From Hymenobacter frigidus (GTDB taxonomy: Bacteria; Bacteroidota; Bacteroidia; Cytophagales; Hymenobacteraceae): 64,000 nt of DNA. Shown in pieces: positions 51,486 through 59,131 of this stretch. The stretch is taken from contig NZ_BMGY01000004.1 of assembly GCF_014640435.1 (NCBI RefSeq), positions 62,001-126,000 of the forward strand. Reading direction: 5' to 3'. A program made the translations under genes and the position numbers. Position 1 is the stretch's first letter. The number at the start of each line of letters is the position of its first letter. The notes beneath the pieces were generated by a model. It was not told the DNA's origin, made no database searches, and saw only the letters and a list, made by a program, of their open reading frames with translations.

Positions 51486-52169
51486 CTACTCGGCGGCTAC
51501 ACGTTTGGCTTTGCGCTTGGTTACCGGGCTTGGCAGGGTTGCGGGCTGCTCCGATTGCATGACCTCGCCCACTTCCATTTCGCCGATTTGGGGTTGCTGG
51601 AACATATCGAGCTGGCGGCCGGCCTCGCTGCACTTGCCACGTAGGGCGGCGTCAATCTCGACCAGGGCTTCATCCACCAGCGTTTTCAGGTCGTCGGTGT
51701 GCGGGTAGTGCCAGGCGTCGGATTCTTCGAACTCGTCGGACTGCCCGGCGAAACTGACGTACTGGCCGGTCAGGTTGAGCACTTTGCCGCTTTCGAGCTT
51801 GCGGAAACCCATGAGGGTCACGCCGTCTTTTTTGCCGATGATGAGGCCTGTTACGCCGTAGTTGTCGAATTGTGGAGCTGGCAGGTCGTTACCTCCCGCG
51901 TTGGGCCAATAGCCGAATTCGTATTCGGCATGCTCGTCAAGCTGCTCGGTCAGGAGGCAGAAATGGGGCACGAGTCGGGCAAAGCAGCGCTCGAGGTCGG
52001 GGTGTACCAACTCGGTGCCCTGCATGGTGAACTCGCGGGGCTTGCTCTGTAGGTCCAGCTGCTCGCTGAACTCGGCGGCCAGCAGTTGCTTTTTCACGGT
52101 GGCCTTCTGGATGGTGAGAAGGGACTTGTGGGCCTGGGGTCCGACAATGGGGGTAAGCGCGGTGCTCAT
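51486..52169 (-). CDS. Hypothetical protein
   Basis: 227 residues from ATG 52169 (MSTALTPIVGPQAHKSLLTI). Features: a helical head (QKATVKKQLLAAEFSEQLDL), a beta-rich middle (YGVTGLIIGKKDGVTLMGFR, VLNLTGQYVSFAG), an acidic helix (DDLKTLVDEALVEIDAAL) and a disordered tail. No family recognised. Overlaps the methyltransferase stop by 4 nt, so the two are cotranscribed. Confidence 0.6.
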   Translation of the reverse strand: MSTALTPIVGPQAHKSLLTIQKATVKKQLLAAEFSEQLDLQSKPREFTMQGTELVHPDLERCFARLVPHFCLLTEQLDEHAEYEFGYWPNAGGNDLPAPQFDNYGVTGLIIGKKDGVTLMGFRKLESGKVLNLTGQYVSFAGQSDEFEESDAWHYPHTDDLKTLVDEALVEIDAALRGKCSEAGRQLDMFQQPQIGEMEVGEVMQSEQPATLPSPVTKRKAKRVAAE

Positions 52170-52795
52170 AGGGTTGGGCTTGTTTGGTGATGGGTGGTGA
52201 ATACCGCGGCGGCGAATCCTCGCGGGGTCAGGCTGCGGATATTGGCGCGGTTCTTTGAGCCGGGTACCTTGTCGACCATGGAGCCGTGAATGGGGAAAAC
52301 GGGGCGCTTCTCCGGCATCTGGAAGCCGTGGCCGGTCCACAGGCAGGTGTGCTTGGTGTAGGCTTCGTCGGTGGGGTTGGCCAGCCAGCCAGCGTATTCG
52401 CAGGGGCTGAACCGGTGCTCGGGCTCGCGCCAGTAGTGGCGCAACTGGCCTTTGGGGTTTTCGATGAAGTAGGGCGCGCCCAAGCGTTCGCAGAGGTCGG
52501 CGGCGGTGCCCACCAGGTCGAGGGCGGCGGCCAGCGCCCGCAATCCTTTCACCCGGAACAGGTGCGCGCCGGCGTTGCTCAGGTCGGTACAGGGTGGGAA
52601 AGCGGCGACGAATGCGATGGGGCCGGGGGGCGGGGCGAAGTGGCGCACGTCGCCGCCGACCAGGCAGACGTTGCCCATCCACGTTTCGCCGGCGGGGTGC
52701 TGCACGTCGACGCAGTAGCAGGTGTAGCCGGCGGCTGCCCACGGTTCTACGAAGCGGCCGGAGTGGTCGAAAAGGGAGATAACGACCTGGCTCAT
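52166..52795 (-). CDS. Phage-type DNA cytosine methyltransferase-like protein
   Basis: 209 residues, short for a C5-methyltransferase. Visible motifs: motif I-like ISLFDHSGRFVEPWAAAGY, motif IV Pro-Cys (AFPPCTDLSNAGA), motif VI-like YFIENPKGQL (Glu-Asn-Pro). The target-recognition domain and the C-terminal motifs IX-X of full enzymes are reduced. Such small Dcm-like proteins are common in phages and protect their DNA from restriction. An orphan enzyme here: no matching restriction gene is beside it. Confidence 0.75.
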   Translation of the reverse strand: MSQVVISLFDHSGRFVEPWAAAGYTCYCVDVQHPAGETWMGNVCLVGGDVRHFAPPPGPIAFVAAFPPCTDLSNAGAHLFRVKGLRALAAALDLVGTAADLCERLGAPYFIENPKGQLRHYWREPEHRFSPCEYAGWLANPTDEAYTKHTCLWTGHGFQMPEKRPVFPIHGSMVDKVPGSKNRANIRSLTPRGFAAAVFTTHHQTSPTL

Positions 52796-53079
52796 GCGGC
52801 GGCGCGGTGGTAGCGGCGGGGGTACTTATCGAGGACGGAGCGGCGGAAACCCCAGTCCTTTTCGTTGAGGCGCACACCCCCAATCCGGCCGGCGCGGCGG
52901 GCGCGTAGCAGGGCATCAATGCTCAGGCCGATGTATTCGGCGGCGGCGCGGGTGCTCAGTACCTCGTCGGGGGGCGCGGTGCTGGCCACGGTGCGGGCCT
53001 GCTCGGCGGCTTCGAGGCGGGCAAGGCGGGCGGTGAGGGTGTCCCACTCGGCCGCCGGGACGATGTAGGCGGGCTGCAT
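52792..53079 (-). CDS. HTH_17/excisionase-like DNA-binding protein
   Basis: 95 residues from ATG 53079 (MQPAYIVPAAEWDTLTARLA). The C-terminal half is a MerR/excisionase-like helix-turn-helix (EVLSTRAAAEYIGLSIDAL then RRAGRIGGVRLNEKDWGF). A short coiled head (LTARLARLEAAEQA) precedes it. It overlaps the methyltransferase gene by 4 nt. Could act as recombination directionality factor for the integrase or as an early regulator. Confidence 0.7.
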   Translation of the reverse strand: MQPAYIVPAAEWDTLTARLARLEAAEQARTVASTAPPDEVLSTRAAAEYIGLSIDALLRARRAGRIGGVRLNEKDWGFRRSVLDKYPRRYHRAAA

Positions 53080-53081
53080 GG

Positions 53082-53363
53082 CTACGCTTCGGCTACGAGC
53101 TGGCGGGCGCGGTCCTCCACCTGGCGGCGGCGGGTAAACTCGGCTTCTGCCACTTCCAGAAACGTATCGACCAATTCCTTGCGATGGCTGCGGCCGGCAA
53201 TGGCCTGGTACAAGGCGCTGCGGCTGGTTTTGATGCCGGCGGCCAGGAGACGGGCCAGCGTGTCTTGCACTACGGTGTTGTTGCCACCTAGTTTTTGTAG
53301 CACTAACTGTAGCGGGGTAGCCTCTTTTTCGGCCTGCACCCCACCTTTTCTGTTTCGTTCCAT
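53082..53363 (-). CDS. Small regulator-like protein, first gene of early operon
   Basis: 93 residues: basic head (MERNRKGGVQAEKEATPLQL), then a helical body (LQKLGGNNTVVQDTLARLLA, GIKTSRSALYQAIAGRSHR) that looks like a HTH with the recognition helix in SRSALYQAI. It is divergent from the S24 repressor, about 100 bp away, in the Cro/CII position of a temperate phage switch. Family not recognised. Confidence 0.6.
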   Translation of the reverse strand: MERNRKGGVQAEKEATPLQLVLQKLGGNNTVVQDTLARLLAAGIKTSRSALYQAIAGRSHRKELVDTFLEVAEAEFTRRRQVEDRARQLVAEA

Positions 53364-53434
53364 GTTCTTTCCCGTAATTGTTGTATCTTGTGGACCAAAG
53401 CACCTGCTTTGCTACACAAACATATCCCTAGTTC

Positions 53435-53451
53435 GGTGTAATTATTGCACC
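53435..53451. promoter_or_regulatory. Candidate operator of the repressor switch
   Basis: The imperfect palindrome ggtgtaattattgcacc lies 15 bp upstream of the repressor ATG in the 103-bp divergent intergenic region. A related half-site (ccaaagca) is at 53394. Position and symmetry fit an S24-repressor binding site. Confidence 0.45.
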
Positions 53452-53466
53452 AAAGACGGAAATATT

Positions 53467-54366
53467 ATGGAACGGCTTAGTAATGAAGTAGAAAAGCTCT
53501 CGCCGGTTACGGTGCGGGTACAAGAGCTGTTTGACCACTTAGGCTTGAATGCCAGCAGCGCAACGAAGGCCCTGGGCTACAATACCACGAGCAAGCTGTA
53601 CAAAATCCTGCAAGGGTCGGAGCCGTCACTTCCTACTCTGGTAGACTTTCAGCGCAAATGGCCCGAGTTGTCGTTGGATTGGTTGGTGCTGGGGGAGGGG
53701 TCGATGTTGCGCGGGCGGACGGGCGGTGCTGCAGCCACGTCGGACCGGGCCGTGTCCGGTAGGACGGCATCAGCTAAGGGCCTGCCGGTAGTGAACGGCG
53801 GCAAGGTGCTGGCCATCACGGTGGACAAGGACGGTAACGACAACTTAGAATTGGTCCCTATCCACGCCCAGGCGGGCTACGCCGTGCAGCACAATGAGGC
53901 GGTGTTTGTGCAGGACCTGCCGCGCTACCGGGTGCCGGGATTTGAGCACGGAAAATACCGGGCGTTTGAGGTAGCGGGCGACTCCATGGAGCCCACGCTG
54001 AACCACCGCGATATCGTGTTGTGCTCCTACGTCGACAACTGGCGGTTGTTGGTACCCGACGACATGTACGTAGTGGTGACGACGCAAAGCGTCATGCTGA
54101 AGCGTATTCGGCAGCGGATTACCGACCTGGATTCGGAAGTGCTGCTGCACTCGGACAACGCGCACCGACGGCCTTACCCGCTGGACGTGGCTGACCTTAC
54201 CGAGCTGTGGCAGGTGCGGGGCTACCTCTCGACTTACCTGCCCAGTGCGCCCGATGTGACGATAGAACGACTGTGGGAAGTGATTGAGGCGCTAGGCTTC
54301 GACAAAGGAGAGGTGCGGCGGCATCTGGACGAAAATGCCCCCAATGCTGCCCCCAACGCCCGATAG
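53467..54366 (+). CDS. S24-family phage repressor (CI/LexA-like)
   Basis: 299 residues from ATG 53467 (MERLSNEVEKLSPVTVRVQE). The N-terminal HTH-like DNA-binding part (VQELFDHLGLNASSATKALG...TTSKLYKILQGSEPSLPTLV) resembles Bacteroidota phage repressors. The C-terminal S24 domain contains the nucleophile Ser in VAGDSMEPTLNHRD and a Lys in VMLKRIRQRI (about 215). A classic Ala-Gly cleavage site is uncertain (candidate HAQAGYAVQ, about 140). It likely represses the early operon until DNA damage causes self-cleavage. Last gene before attR. Confidence 0.85.
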   Translation: MERLSNEVEKLSPVTVRVQELFDHLGLNASSATKALGYNTTSKLYKILQGSEPSLPTLVDFQRKWPELSLDWLVLGEGSMLRGRTGGAAATSDRAVSGRTASAKGLPVVNGGKVLAITVDKDGNDNLELVPIHAQAGYAVQHNEAVFVQDLPRYRVPGFEHGKYRAFEVAGDSMEPTLNHRDIVLCSYVDNWRLLVPDDMYVVVTTQSVMLKRIRQRITDLDSEVLLHSDNAHRRPYPLDVADLTELWQVRGYLSTYLPSAPDVTIERLWEVIEALGFDKGEVRRHLDENAPNAAPNAR

Positions 54367-54407
54367 CCGGCTGTTAATTGATTGTAAATAAGGTGTTTTG
54401 GTTAGAT

Positions 54408-54430
54408 GGTTCATTATCTAACGCGGCCAC
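54408..54430 (+). repeat. attR: copy of tRNA-Arg 3' end
   Basis: ctaacgcggccac at 54418-54430 is identical to 17715-17727; the full 23-bp window matches attL at 19 positions. The hairpin immediately after it fits the original downstream terminator of the tRNA. Confidence 0.75.
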
Positions 54431-54432
54431 TT

Positions 54433-54467
54433 AAAACCCTTTCTACGTCATGTAGGAGGGGTTTTTG
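54433..54467 (+). terminator. Hairpin after attR, likely original tRNA-Arg terminator
   Basis: aaaccctttctac (54434-54446) pairs with gtaggaggggttt (54452-54464), then a T run. Its place just after attR suggests it followed the tRNA gene before integration. Confidence 0.65.
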
Positions 54468-54469
54468 CC

Positions 54470-54760
54470 TTTTGGAAGCAGCCTAATGGCAAGACGGAGT
54501 ACATCCGAAGCATTTGCGACGGCAAAAGCCCGTGCGACAAGATTGACGTGGAAACTTTGAACGTGCGCGAATACAACGACGGCAAAACGGCCGTTGTGAG
54601 TGGCGCCATCCTCATCATCCTGTCCAACCAGTCCGATGGCACCGCTAATCGGGCCCACCTCAAATACGTGGTGGCAGGTGAAAGACAAGAAAAAAAGCTG
54701 GCAGGTAGTGCTGTGGCAATCGCAGAAGCAAGCCGGCCGGGTAACTTTAGAGCGCTGTGA
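54470..54760 (+). pseudogene. DUF4440/NTF2-like remnant, truncated and frameshifted
   Basis: From about 54488 one frame reads KTEYIRSICDGKSPCDKIDV, then VETLNVREYNDGKTAVVSGA; near 54668 it is lost, and a second frame continues WQVKDKKKSWQVVLWQSQ. The two halves together match the DUF4440/SnoaL-like NTF2 fold (the Trp-rich ending is characteristic). The 5' part is missing, replaced by tRNA/att sequence. Non-functional. Confidence 0.65.
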
Positions 54761-54769
54761 TGAGCGCGG

Positions 54770-54850
54770 GCGAAGCATCTTTGCCGCAGTAGTGTTTCAA
54801 TCGCTGCAATGAAGCGGTAGAGATGCTTCGACTCCGCTCAGCATGACCGT
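54770..54850. repeat. Degenerate copy of the palindromic intergenic repeat
   Basis: gcggtagagatgcttcgact and ccgctcagcatgaccg (about 54814-54850) match one arm of the palindromes at 61.2 and 62.1 kb; the other arm (cgaagcatctttgccgcag, about 54770-54790) is shortened. Lies upstream of fbp. Confidence 0.6.
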
Positions 54851-54883
54851 TCAATACTGCATACTCCACTCACTCGTCCACCC

Positions 54884-55891
54884 ATGTCCCAGACCACCGA
54901 AAATACCCTGGCCACGCCCGTCGGCACCACCCTGGAGCGCTACATCATGCGCAAGCAGGCGGAATTTCCGTTCGCCACCGGCGAGTTGAGCCAGCTGCTG
55001 CGCGACATCGCGCTGGCCGGTAAAATTGTGAACCGCGACGTGAACCGGGCTGGCCTTTCGCGCATCACCGGGGCCATGGGCAACAATAACGTGCAGGGCG
55101 AGGCCCAGCAAAGGCTCGATGTGGAAGCCAACATCCGCTTCATTCGGGCGCTGACCAATGGCGGGGAGTGCTGCGCTATTCTCTCGGAGGAGAACGAGGA
55201 AATCGTTCAGACCGGCAATGAGCACGGCAAGTACGTGGTGGCGATGGACCCACTCGACGGCTCCTCGAACATTGACGTGAACGTGAGCATCGGCACCATT
55301 TTCAGCATTTACCGGCGGGTGTCGCGCATTGGCGGCCCGGCCCGGCTGGAGGACTTCCTGCAGGGTGGACGCGCCCAGATTGCCGCCGGCTACGTTCTGT
55401 ACGGCTCCAGCACCATGCTCGTGTACACCACCGGGCACGGCGTGGTGGGCTTTACCTACGAAACGTCGCTGGGCGAATTCTTTCTCTCGCACCCGGCCAT
55501 CGTCATTCCGCAGCAAGGACCGGTGTTCAGCTGCAACGAGGGTAACTGGTTCGACTACCCGGAGTTTGTGCGAACCTTCCTGATGCAGTGCAAAGAGCGC
55601 CGCCTCACGGCCCGCTACGTGGGCTCGCTGGTGGCCGACTACCACCGTAACCTCTTCACCGGCGGCATTTACCTGTACCCGCCCACCACGGCCAAGCCCG
55701 GCGGCAAGCTGCGCTTGCTCTACGAATGCTACCCGCTGGCCTACCTTATTGAGCAGGCCGGCGGCCTGGCCGTGACCGGGGCCGATGTAGTGCTCGATGT
55801 GCCGCCCACCGCTGACCTGCACCAGCGCGCCCCGCTCTTCGTGGGCTCGGCCGAGCTGGTGCGCGAGCTGCAGGCCGTGGCCGCGCGCTAA
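54884..55891 (+). CDS. fbp: Fructose-1,6-bisphosphatase class I
   Basis: 335 residues. Metal-binding motif [16 protein letters not shown], upstream Glu in ILSEENEE, and substrate-binding [19 protein letters not shown] then [19 protein letters not shown] identify class I FBPase. It hydrolyses fructose-1,6-bisphosphate in gluconeogenesis, in the cytoplasm. The gene follows a degenerate palindromic repeat. Confidence 0.95.
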   Translation: MSQTTENTLATPVGTTLERYIMRKQAEFPFATGELSQLLRDIALAGKIVNRDVNRAGLSRITGAMGNNNVQGEAQQRLDVEANIRFIRALTNGGECCAILSEENEEIVQTGNEHGKYVVAMDPLDGSSNIDVNVSIGTIFSIYRRVSRIGGPARLEDFLQGGRAQIAAGYVLYGSSTMLVYTTGHGVVGFTYETSLGEFFLSHPAIVIPQQGPVFSCNEGNWFDYPEFVRTFLMQCKERRLTARYVGSLVADYHRNLFTGGIYLYPPTTAKPGGKLRLLYECYPLAYLIEQAGGLAVTGADVVLDVPPTADLHQRAPLFVGSAELVRELQAVAAR

Positions 55892-56080
55892 GTTGAGGGT
55901 AGTTACTTTGACCTCTTTATTGCTGGCGCAGACATACGGGTCGCCTGGCCGGTGTACATTGCCAAAACAACTTGCCGGGCTCGCCCTGTTAGTAATGCAT
56001 CGCTTAGCGGCGGTGGGAACCTGCAGTACCGCGCCCCGCGCTAATCACCAACTGACTCTTTTTTTTAGCTCCCCCAAAAT

Positions 56081-57625
56081 ATGCCCAAAATCATTTCGCC
56101 CCAGGTTGAGTTTGCCACGCTGCTAGCGCAGGTAAAACAGGCCACTCCGGAGATATTCACGTCCGAAGGCGGCTTTCTTAATCTGCTGGAGGGCCGTTGG
56201 CAGGAGCCGGGCAAGCCCCGGGAGTTCCATTCATCAGTAGATGGTACGCTGCTCGGCAGCCTGCCCATGCTGGACCGCGCCATCGCCGTGCGCGCCGTGG
56301 TCGCGGCCAAGCAGGAAGCCCCGGCCTGGGCCGCCACCGCCCACGACGAGCGTCGGACCCGCGTGCAGGCCGCCATCGATGCGCTGCGCCCGCACGTCGA
56401 CCTTATCGGTAAGCTGCTGATGTGGGAAATCGGCAAAACCTACAAGCTGGGTTTTACTGATATTGACCGCGCCGTGGACGGTGCGCAGTGGTACGTCGAC
56501 AACATCGACTCGCTCCTGGGCAGTCGCACGCCCCTGGGCCTGGTGTCCAACATTGCGTCGTGGAACTACCCCATGTCGGTGCTGCTGCACGCGGTGCTGG
56601 TGCAGGCGCTGTGCGGCAATTCGGTCATCGCCAAAACGCCGACTGATGGCGGTTTCATCTCCTTGAGCCTGGCGTTTGCGCTGGTGCGGCGGGCGGGCGT
56701 GCCCGTGACGCTGGTGAGCGGGGCCGGGGCCGAACTCAGCGATGCCCTGGTGAAGCATCCGGCCATCGACTGCCTGAGCTTTGTGGGCGGCCGCCAGAAT
56801 GCGCGCGACATCGCCGATGCCCTGGCCACCACCGACAAGCGCTATATGCTGGAAATGGAGGGCGTGAATGCCTACGGCATCTGGGACTACAGCGACTGGA
56901 ACACCCTGGCCGACCAGCTCAAAAAGAGCTTCGACTACGGCAAGCAACGCTGCACCGCCTACGTGCGCTTCGTAGTGGAGCGCCGCCTGTTTCCGCAGTT
57001 TCTGGAAACCTACACCGAGGCCCTGCGCGGCCTTAAAGTAGGCAACCCCACGCTGGTAGACCACGCCGATGACAAACTGCCGGACCTGGCGTTCGGCCCC
57101 GTCATCAACGCCGCCCAGGCCCAGGACCTCGACCGCCTCTACGCCAATGCCCTCAAAACCGGGGCCACGCCCATTTACGAAGGTCGCCTCGATGACAGCC
57201 TTTTCCTGCCCGGCCAGGACCGCAGCGCCTACATAGCCCCCCGCGCCCTCGTAAATCTGCCTCGTCAGAGCGAGCTGTACTTCAAAGAGCCCTTCGGCCC
57301 GATTGACAGCATCGTACTGGTCGACCGCATCGAAGAATTGGTGGGGGAGATGAACATTTCCAACGGTGCCTTGGTAGCCGCCATCGCCTCCGACAACGAG
57401 CCATTGGCCCGGCGCACGGCCCGCGAAATCCGCTCCTTCAAGGTGGGTATCAACAAGCTGCGCTCACGTGGCGACCGCGAAGAAGTATTCGGCGGCCTGG
57501 GCGAGTCCTGGAAAGGCGCGTTTGTGGGCGGCAAGCTGCTGGTGGAAGCCGTGACCAACGGCTCGGCTGGCCAGCCCGTGCTAGGCAACTACCCCGAGGC
57601 CACGCTGCTGCCCGAAAAAGTGTAG
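56081..57625 (+). CDS. Aldehyde dehydrogenase family protein
   Basis: 514 residues, normal ALDH length. NAD-binding and catalytic features: SNIASWNYPMSVLLHAV, the Glu in LEMEGVNAYGIWD, the catalytic Cys in DYGKQRCTAYVRF, and the C-terminal EPFGPIDSIVLVD. The usual GN-x-x-(I/V)-x-K-P-(A/S) becomes GNSVIAKTPTDGG. It oxidises an aldehyde with NAD(P)+; the substrate cannot be told. Alone between fbp and a terminator. Confidence 0.87.
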   Translation: MPKIISPQVEFATLLAQVKQATPEIFTSEGGFLNLLEGRWQEPGKPREFHSSVDGTLLGSLPMLDRAIAVRAVVAAKQEAPAWAATAHDERRTRVQAAIDALRPHVDLIGKLLMWEIGKTYKLGFTDIDRAVDGAQWYVDNIDSLLGSRTPLGLVSNIASWNYPMSVLLHAVLVQALCGNSVIAKTPTDGGFISLSLAFALVRRAGVPVTLVSGAGAELSDALVKHPAIDCLSFVGGRQNARDIADALATTDKRYMLEMEGVNAYGIWDYSDWNTLADQLKKSFDYGKQRCTAYVRFVVERRLFPQFLETYTEALRGLKVGNPTLVDHADDKLPDLAFGPVINAAQAQDLDRLYANALKTGATPIYEGRLDDSLFLPGQDRSAYIAPRALVNLPRQSELYFKEPFGPIDSIVLVDRIEELVGEMNISNGALVAAIASDNEPLARRTAREIRSFKVGINKLRSRGDREEVFGGLGESWKGAFVGGKLLVEAVTNGSAGQPVLGNYPEATLLPEKV

Positions 57626-57639
57626 CAGCCAGCGGAATA

Positions 57640-57695
57640 AGGCTTTAAACAAAGTAGAGACGCAGTAATTTGCGTCTCTACTTTGTTTAAAGCCT
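57640..57695. terminator. Terminator after aldehyde dehydrogenase gene
   Basis: aggctttaaacaaagtagag (57640-57659) and further bases pair with 57671-57695 in a perfect 25-bp stem with a 6-nt loop. Confidence 0.8.
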
Positions 57696-57727
57696 TTCTT
57701 GTTTCGCGTTAGAATTTTACTGCGCGC

Positions 57728-58114
57728 ATGAATTATACGCTGACGCTGATGAAGCTGCGGTACTGGTTGCTGGTGCTCGCGCTAGTGCCGGGTGCCCCCG
57801 CGTGGTCGCAAAAGCCCATGGCTGTGCTCGACTGGCGGGCCCCAACCACGCTCATTACTTACCTGCTGCAACAGCTGCACGCGCAGTACGTGCCCCGGGC
57901 GGCCGAGCTAGCCACGGCAGTGCAGTCGGCGGCCGGTACCCGTGTGTATCAGGACAGCGTGCGGGCGTGGTTTCGGCGTTGGCTGCTGGCCGATGCCCAG
58001 TCTACTACCAAAGGCCAGTATTCATCGGTGCTGCCCGGTGTGCTGCGCACCTACGACCTGCCCGATTTACAGCGGGTGTTGGGTCGGCGGCTGTTGCTGG
58101 GAAGTGGCCGGTAG
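57728..58114 (+). CDS. Small secreted hypothetical protein
   Basis: 128 residues, or 121 from a second ATG at 57749 (MKLRYWLLVLALVPGAPAWS), which gives the neater signal peptide. Mature part (DWRAPTTLITYLLQQLHAQY, then RVYQDSVRAWFRRWLLAD) is helical. No family recognised. Confidence 0.55.
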   Translation: MNYTLTLMKLRYWLLVLALVPGAPAWSQKPMAVLDWRAPTTLITYLLQQLHAQYVPRAAELATAVQSAAGTRVYQDSVRAWFRRWLLADAQSTTKGQYSSVLPGVLRTYDLPDLQRVLGRRLLLGSGR

Positions 58115-58269
58115 CTGTTCTGGGATTATTCTGCCGGGCATAATGCGAGGGCAATTGAATCGGCTGAAAGCGTAGCAAAGCTTACTTTCTCGATACCAGG
58201 CAGCACCAACTAATATCGCATTGTTGCGTTAGATGAAGATTAGAAGTTCTTTCACTAACACCTACACGT

Positions 58270-59007
58270 ATGAAAACCAAGCCATTTCTCGCCACTTTCG
58301 TCCTCGCGGTGGCTCTAGCCACGCCGGTTTTTGCCCAGGATGGGATGAAGACCAAAAGCGACGACGAAAAGACTAAGACCAAAGCCGACGGCATGACCAC
58401 CAAAACCAAAATGGCGGACGACGGCAAGATGAAAGTCAAAGGCAAGTCGCGAGCCGGCGACAAGATGAAGACCAAAACCCAGCCCCGCAAAGGCGACATG
58501 ATGGGCAACGGCGGTAGCATGAGCACGACTACGAGCGGGAGTGAAGGCGTGATGGTGGGTGGTGCCATGATGACGGCCAATAAGGACATCGTGGATAACG
58601 CCGCCGGCAGTGCCGACCACACCACCCTGGTAGCCGCCGTGAAAGCTGCCGGCTTGGTTGAAACGCTGAAAGGCACGGGTCCCTTCACCGTATTTGCCCC
58701 CACCAACGGTGCATTTGATAAGTTGCCCGCCGGTACAGTGGCCTCGCTGCTTACGCCCGAGATGAAGCCTACGCTCACCAAAATCCTGACCTACCACGTG
58801 GTACCCGGCCGCCTCATGGCCGCCGACCTTAAAAACGGCCAGATGCTGACCACCGTGGAAGGCGAAACGCTGACAGTGATGGTGGATGGCTCCGGCGTGA
58901 TGCTGAAAGACGCCAAGGGTGGAATGTCGAAAGTGACCATCGCGAACGCGGTGTCGAGCAACGGCGTAACCCACGTAATTGACACAGTGTTAATGCCCGC
59001 TAAATAA
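58270..59007 (+). CDS. Fasciclin-domain secreted protein
   Basis: 245 residues. Signal peptide ([20 protein letters not shown]), a long Lys/Asp/Thr-rich linker with KTK-type repeats (about 25-80), and one FAS1 domain from about residue 103: [47 protein letters not shown] and [14 protein letters not shown]1 domains mediate adhesion or extracellular structure. Common single-copy gene in Cytophagales. Confidence 0.87.
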   Translation: MKTKPFLATFVLAVALATPVFAQDGMKTKSDDEKTKTKADGMTTKTKMADDGKMKVKGKSRAGDKMKTKTQPRKGDMMGNGGSMSTTTSGSEGVMVGGAMMTANKDIVDNAAGSADHTTLVAAVKAAGLVETLKGTGPFTVFAPTNGAFDKLPAGTVASLLTPEMKPTLTKILTYHVVPGRLMAADLKNGQMLTTVEGETLTVMVDGSGVMLKDAKGGMSKVTIANAVSSNGVTHVIDTVLMPAK

Positions 59008-59075
59008 TAAGCGGGACATTTGATGAGCTCCCAAGCCATTTGGGGCTTTGGAATTGCCTTTCGCTCGTCAAGTAT

Positions 59076-59125
59076 CAATCACAAAAAAGCCCTTCAGGTA
59101 ATTCTGAAGGGCTTTTTTGTGATTG
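59076..59125. terminator. Bidirectional terminator
   Basis: caatcacaaaaaagcccttc (59076-59095) pairs with gaagggcttttttgtgattg (59106-59125). It serves the convergent fasciclin and T9SS genes. Confidence 0.83.
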
Positions 59126-59131
59126 AAGAAA

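Larger units (their letters stand above)
17715..54430 (+). mobile_element. Integrated phage-like/satellite-like element in tRNA-Arg, about 36.7 kb
   Basis: Bounded by the 13-bp direct repeat of the tRNA 3' end. Contents in order: integrase, small accessory genes, SNase, two conserved Bacteroidota hypotheticals, umuD-umuC, a collagen-like exported protein, a minus-strand operon with a RecE-like nuclease, a SLOG protein, holin/endolysin-like genes, IetAS, GIY-YIG, Mrr, type I R-M with PrrC, an early replication-type operon and an S24 repressor. No terminase, portal, capsid, tail or conjugation genes were recognised. The right junction is followed by a hairpin that looks like the tRNA's own terminator. 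Boundary confidence is good; element class is an inference. Confidence 0.8.
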
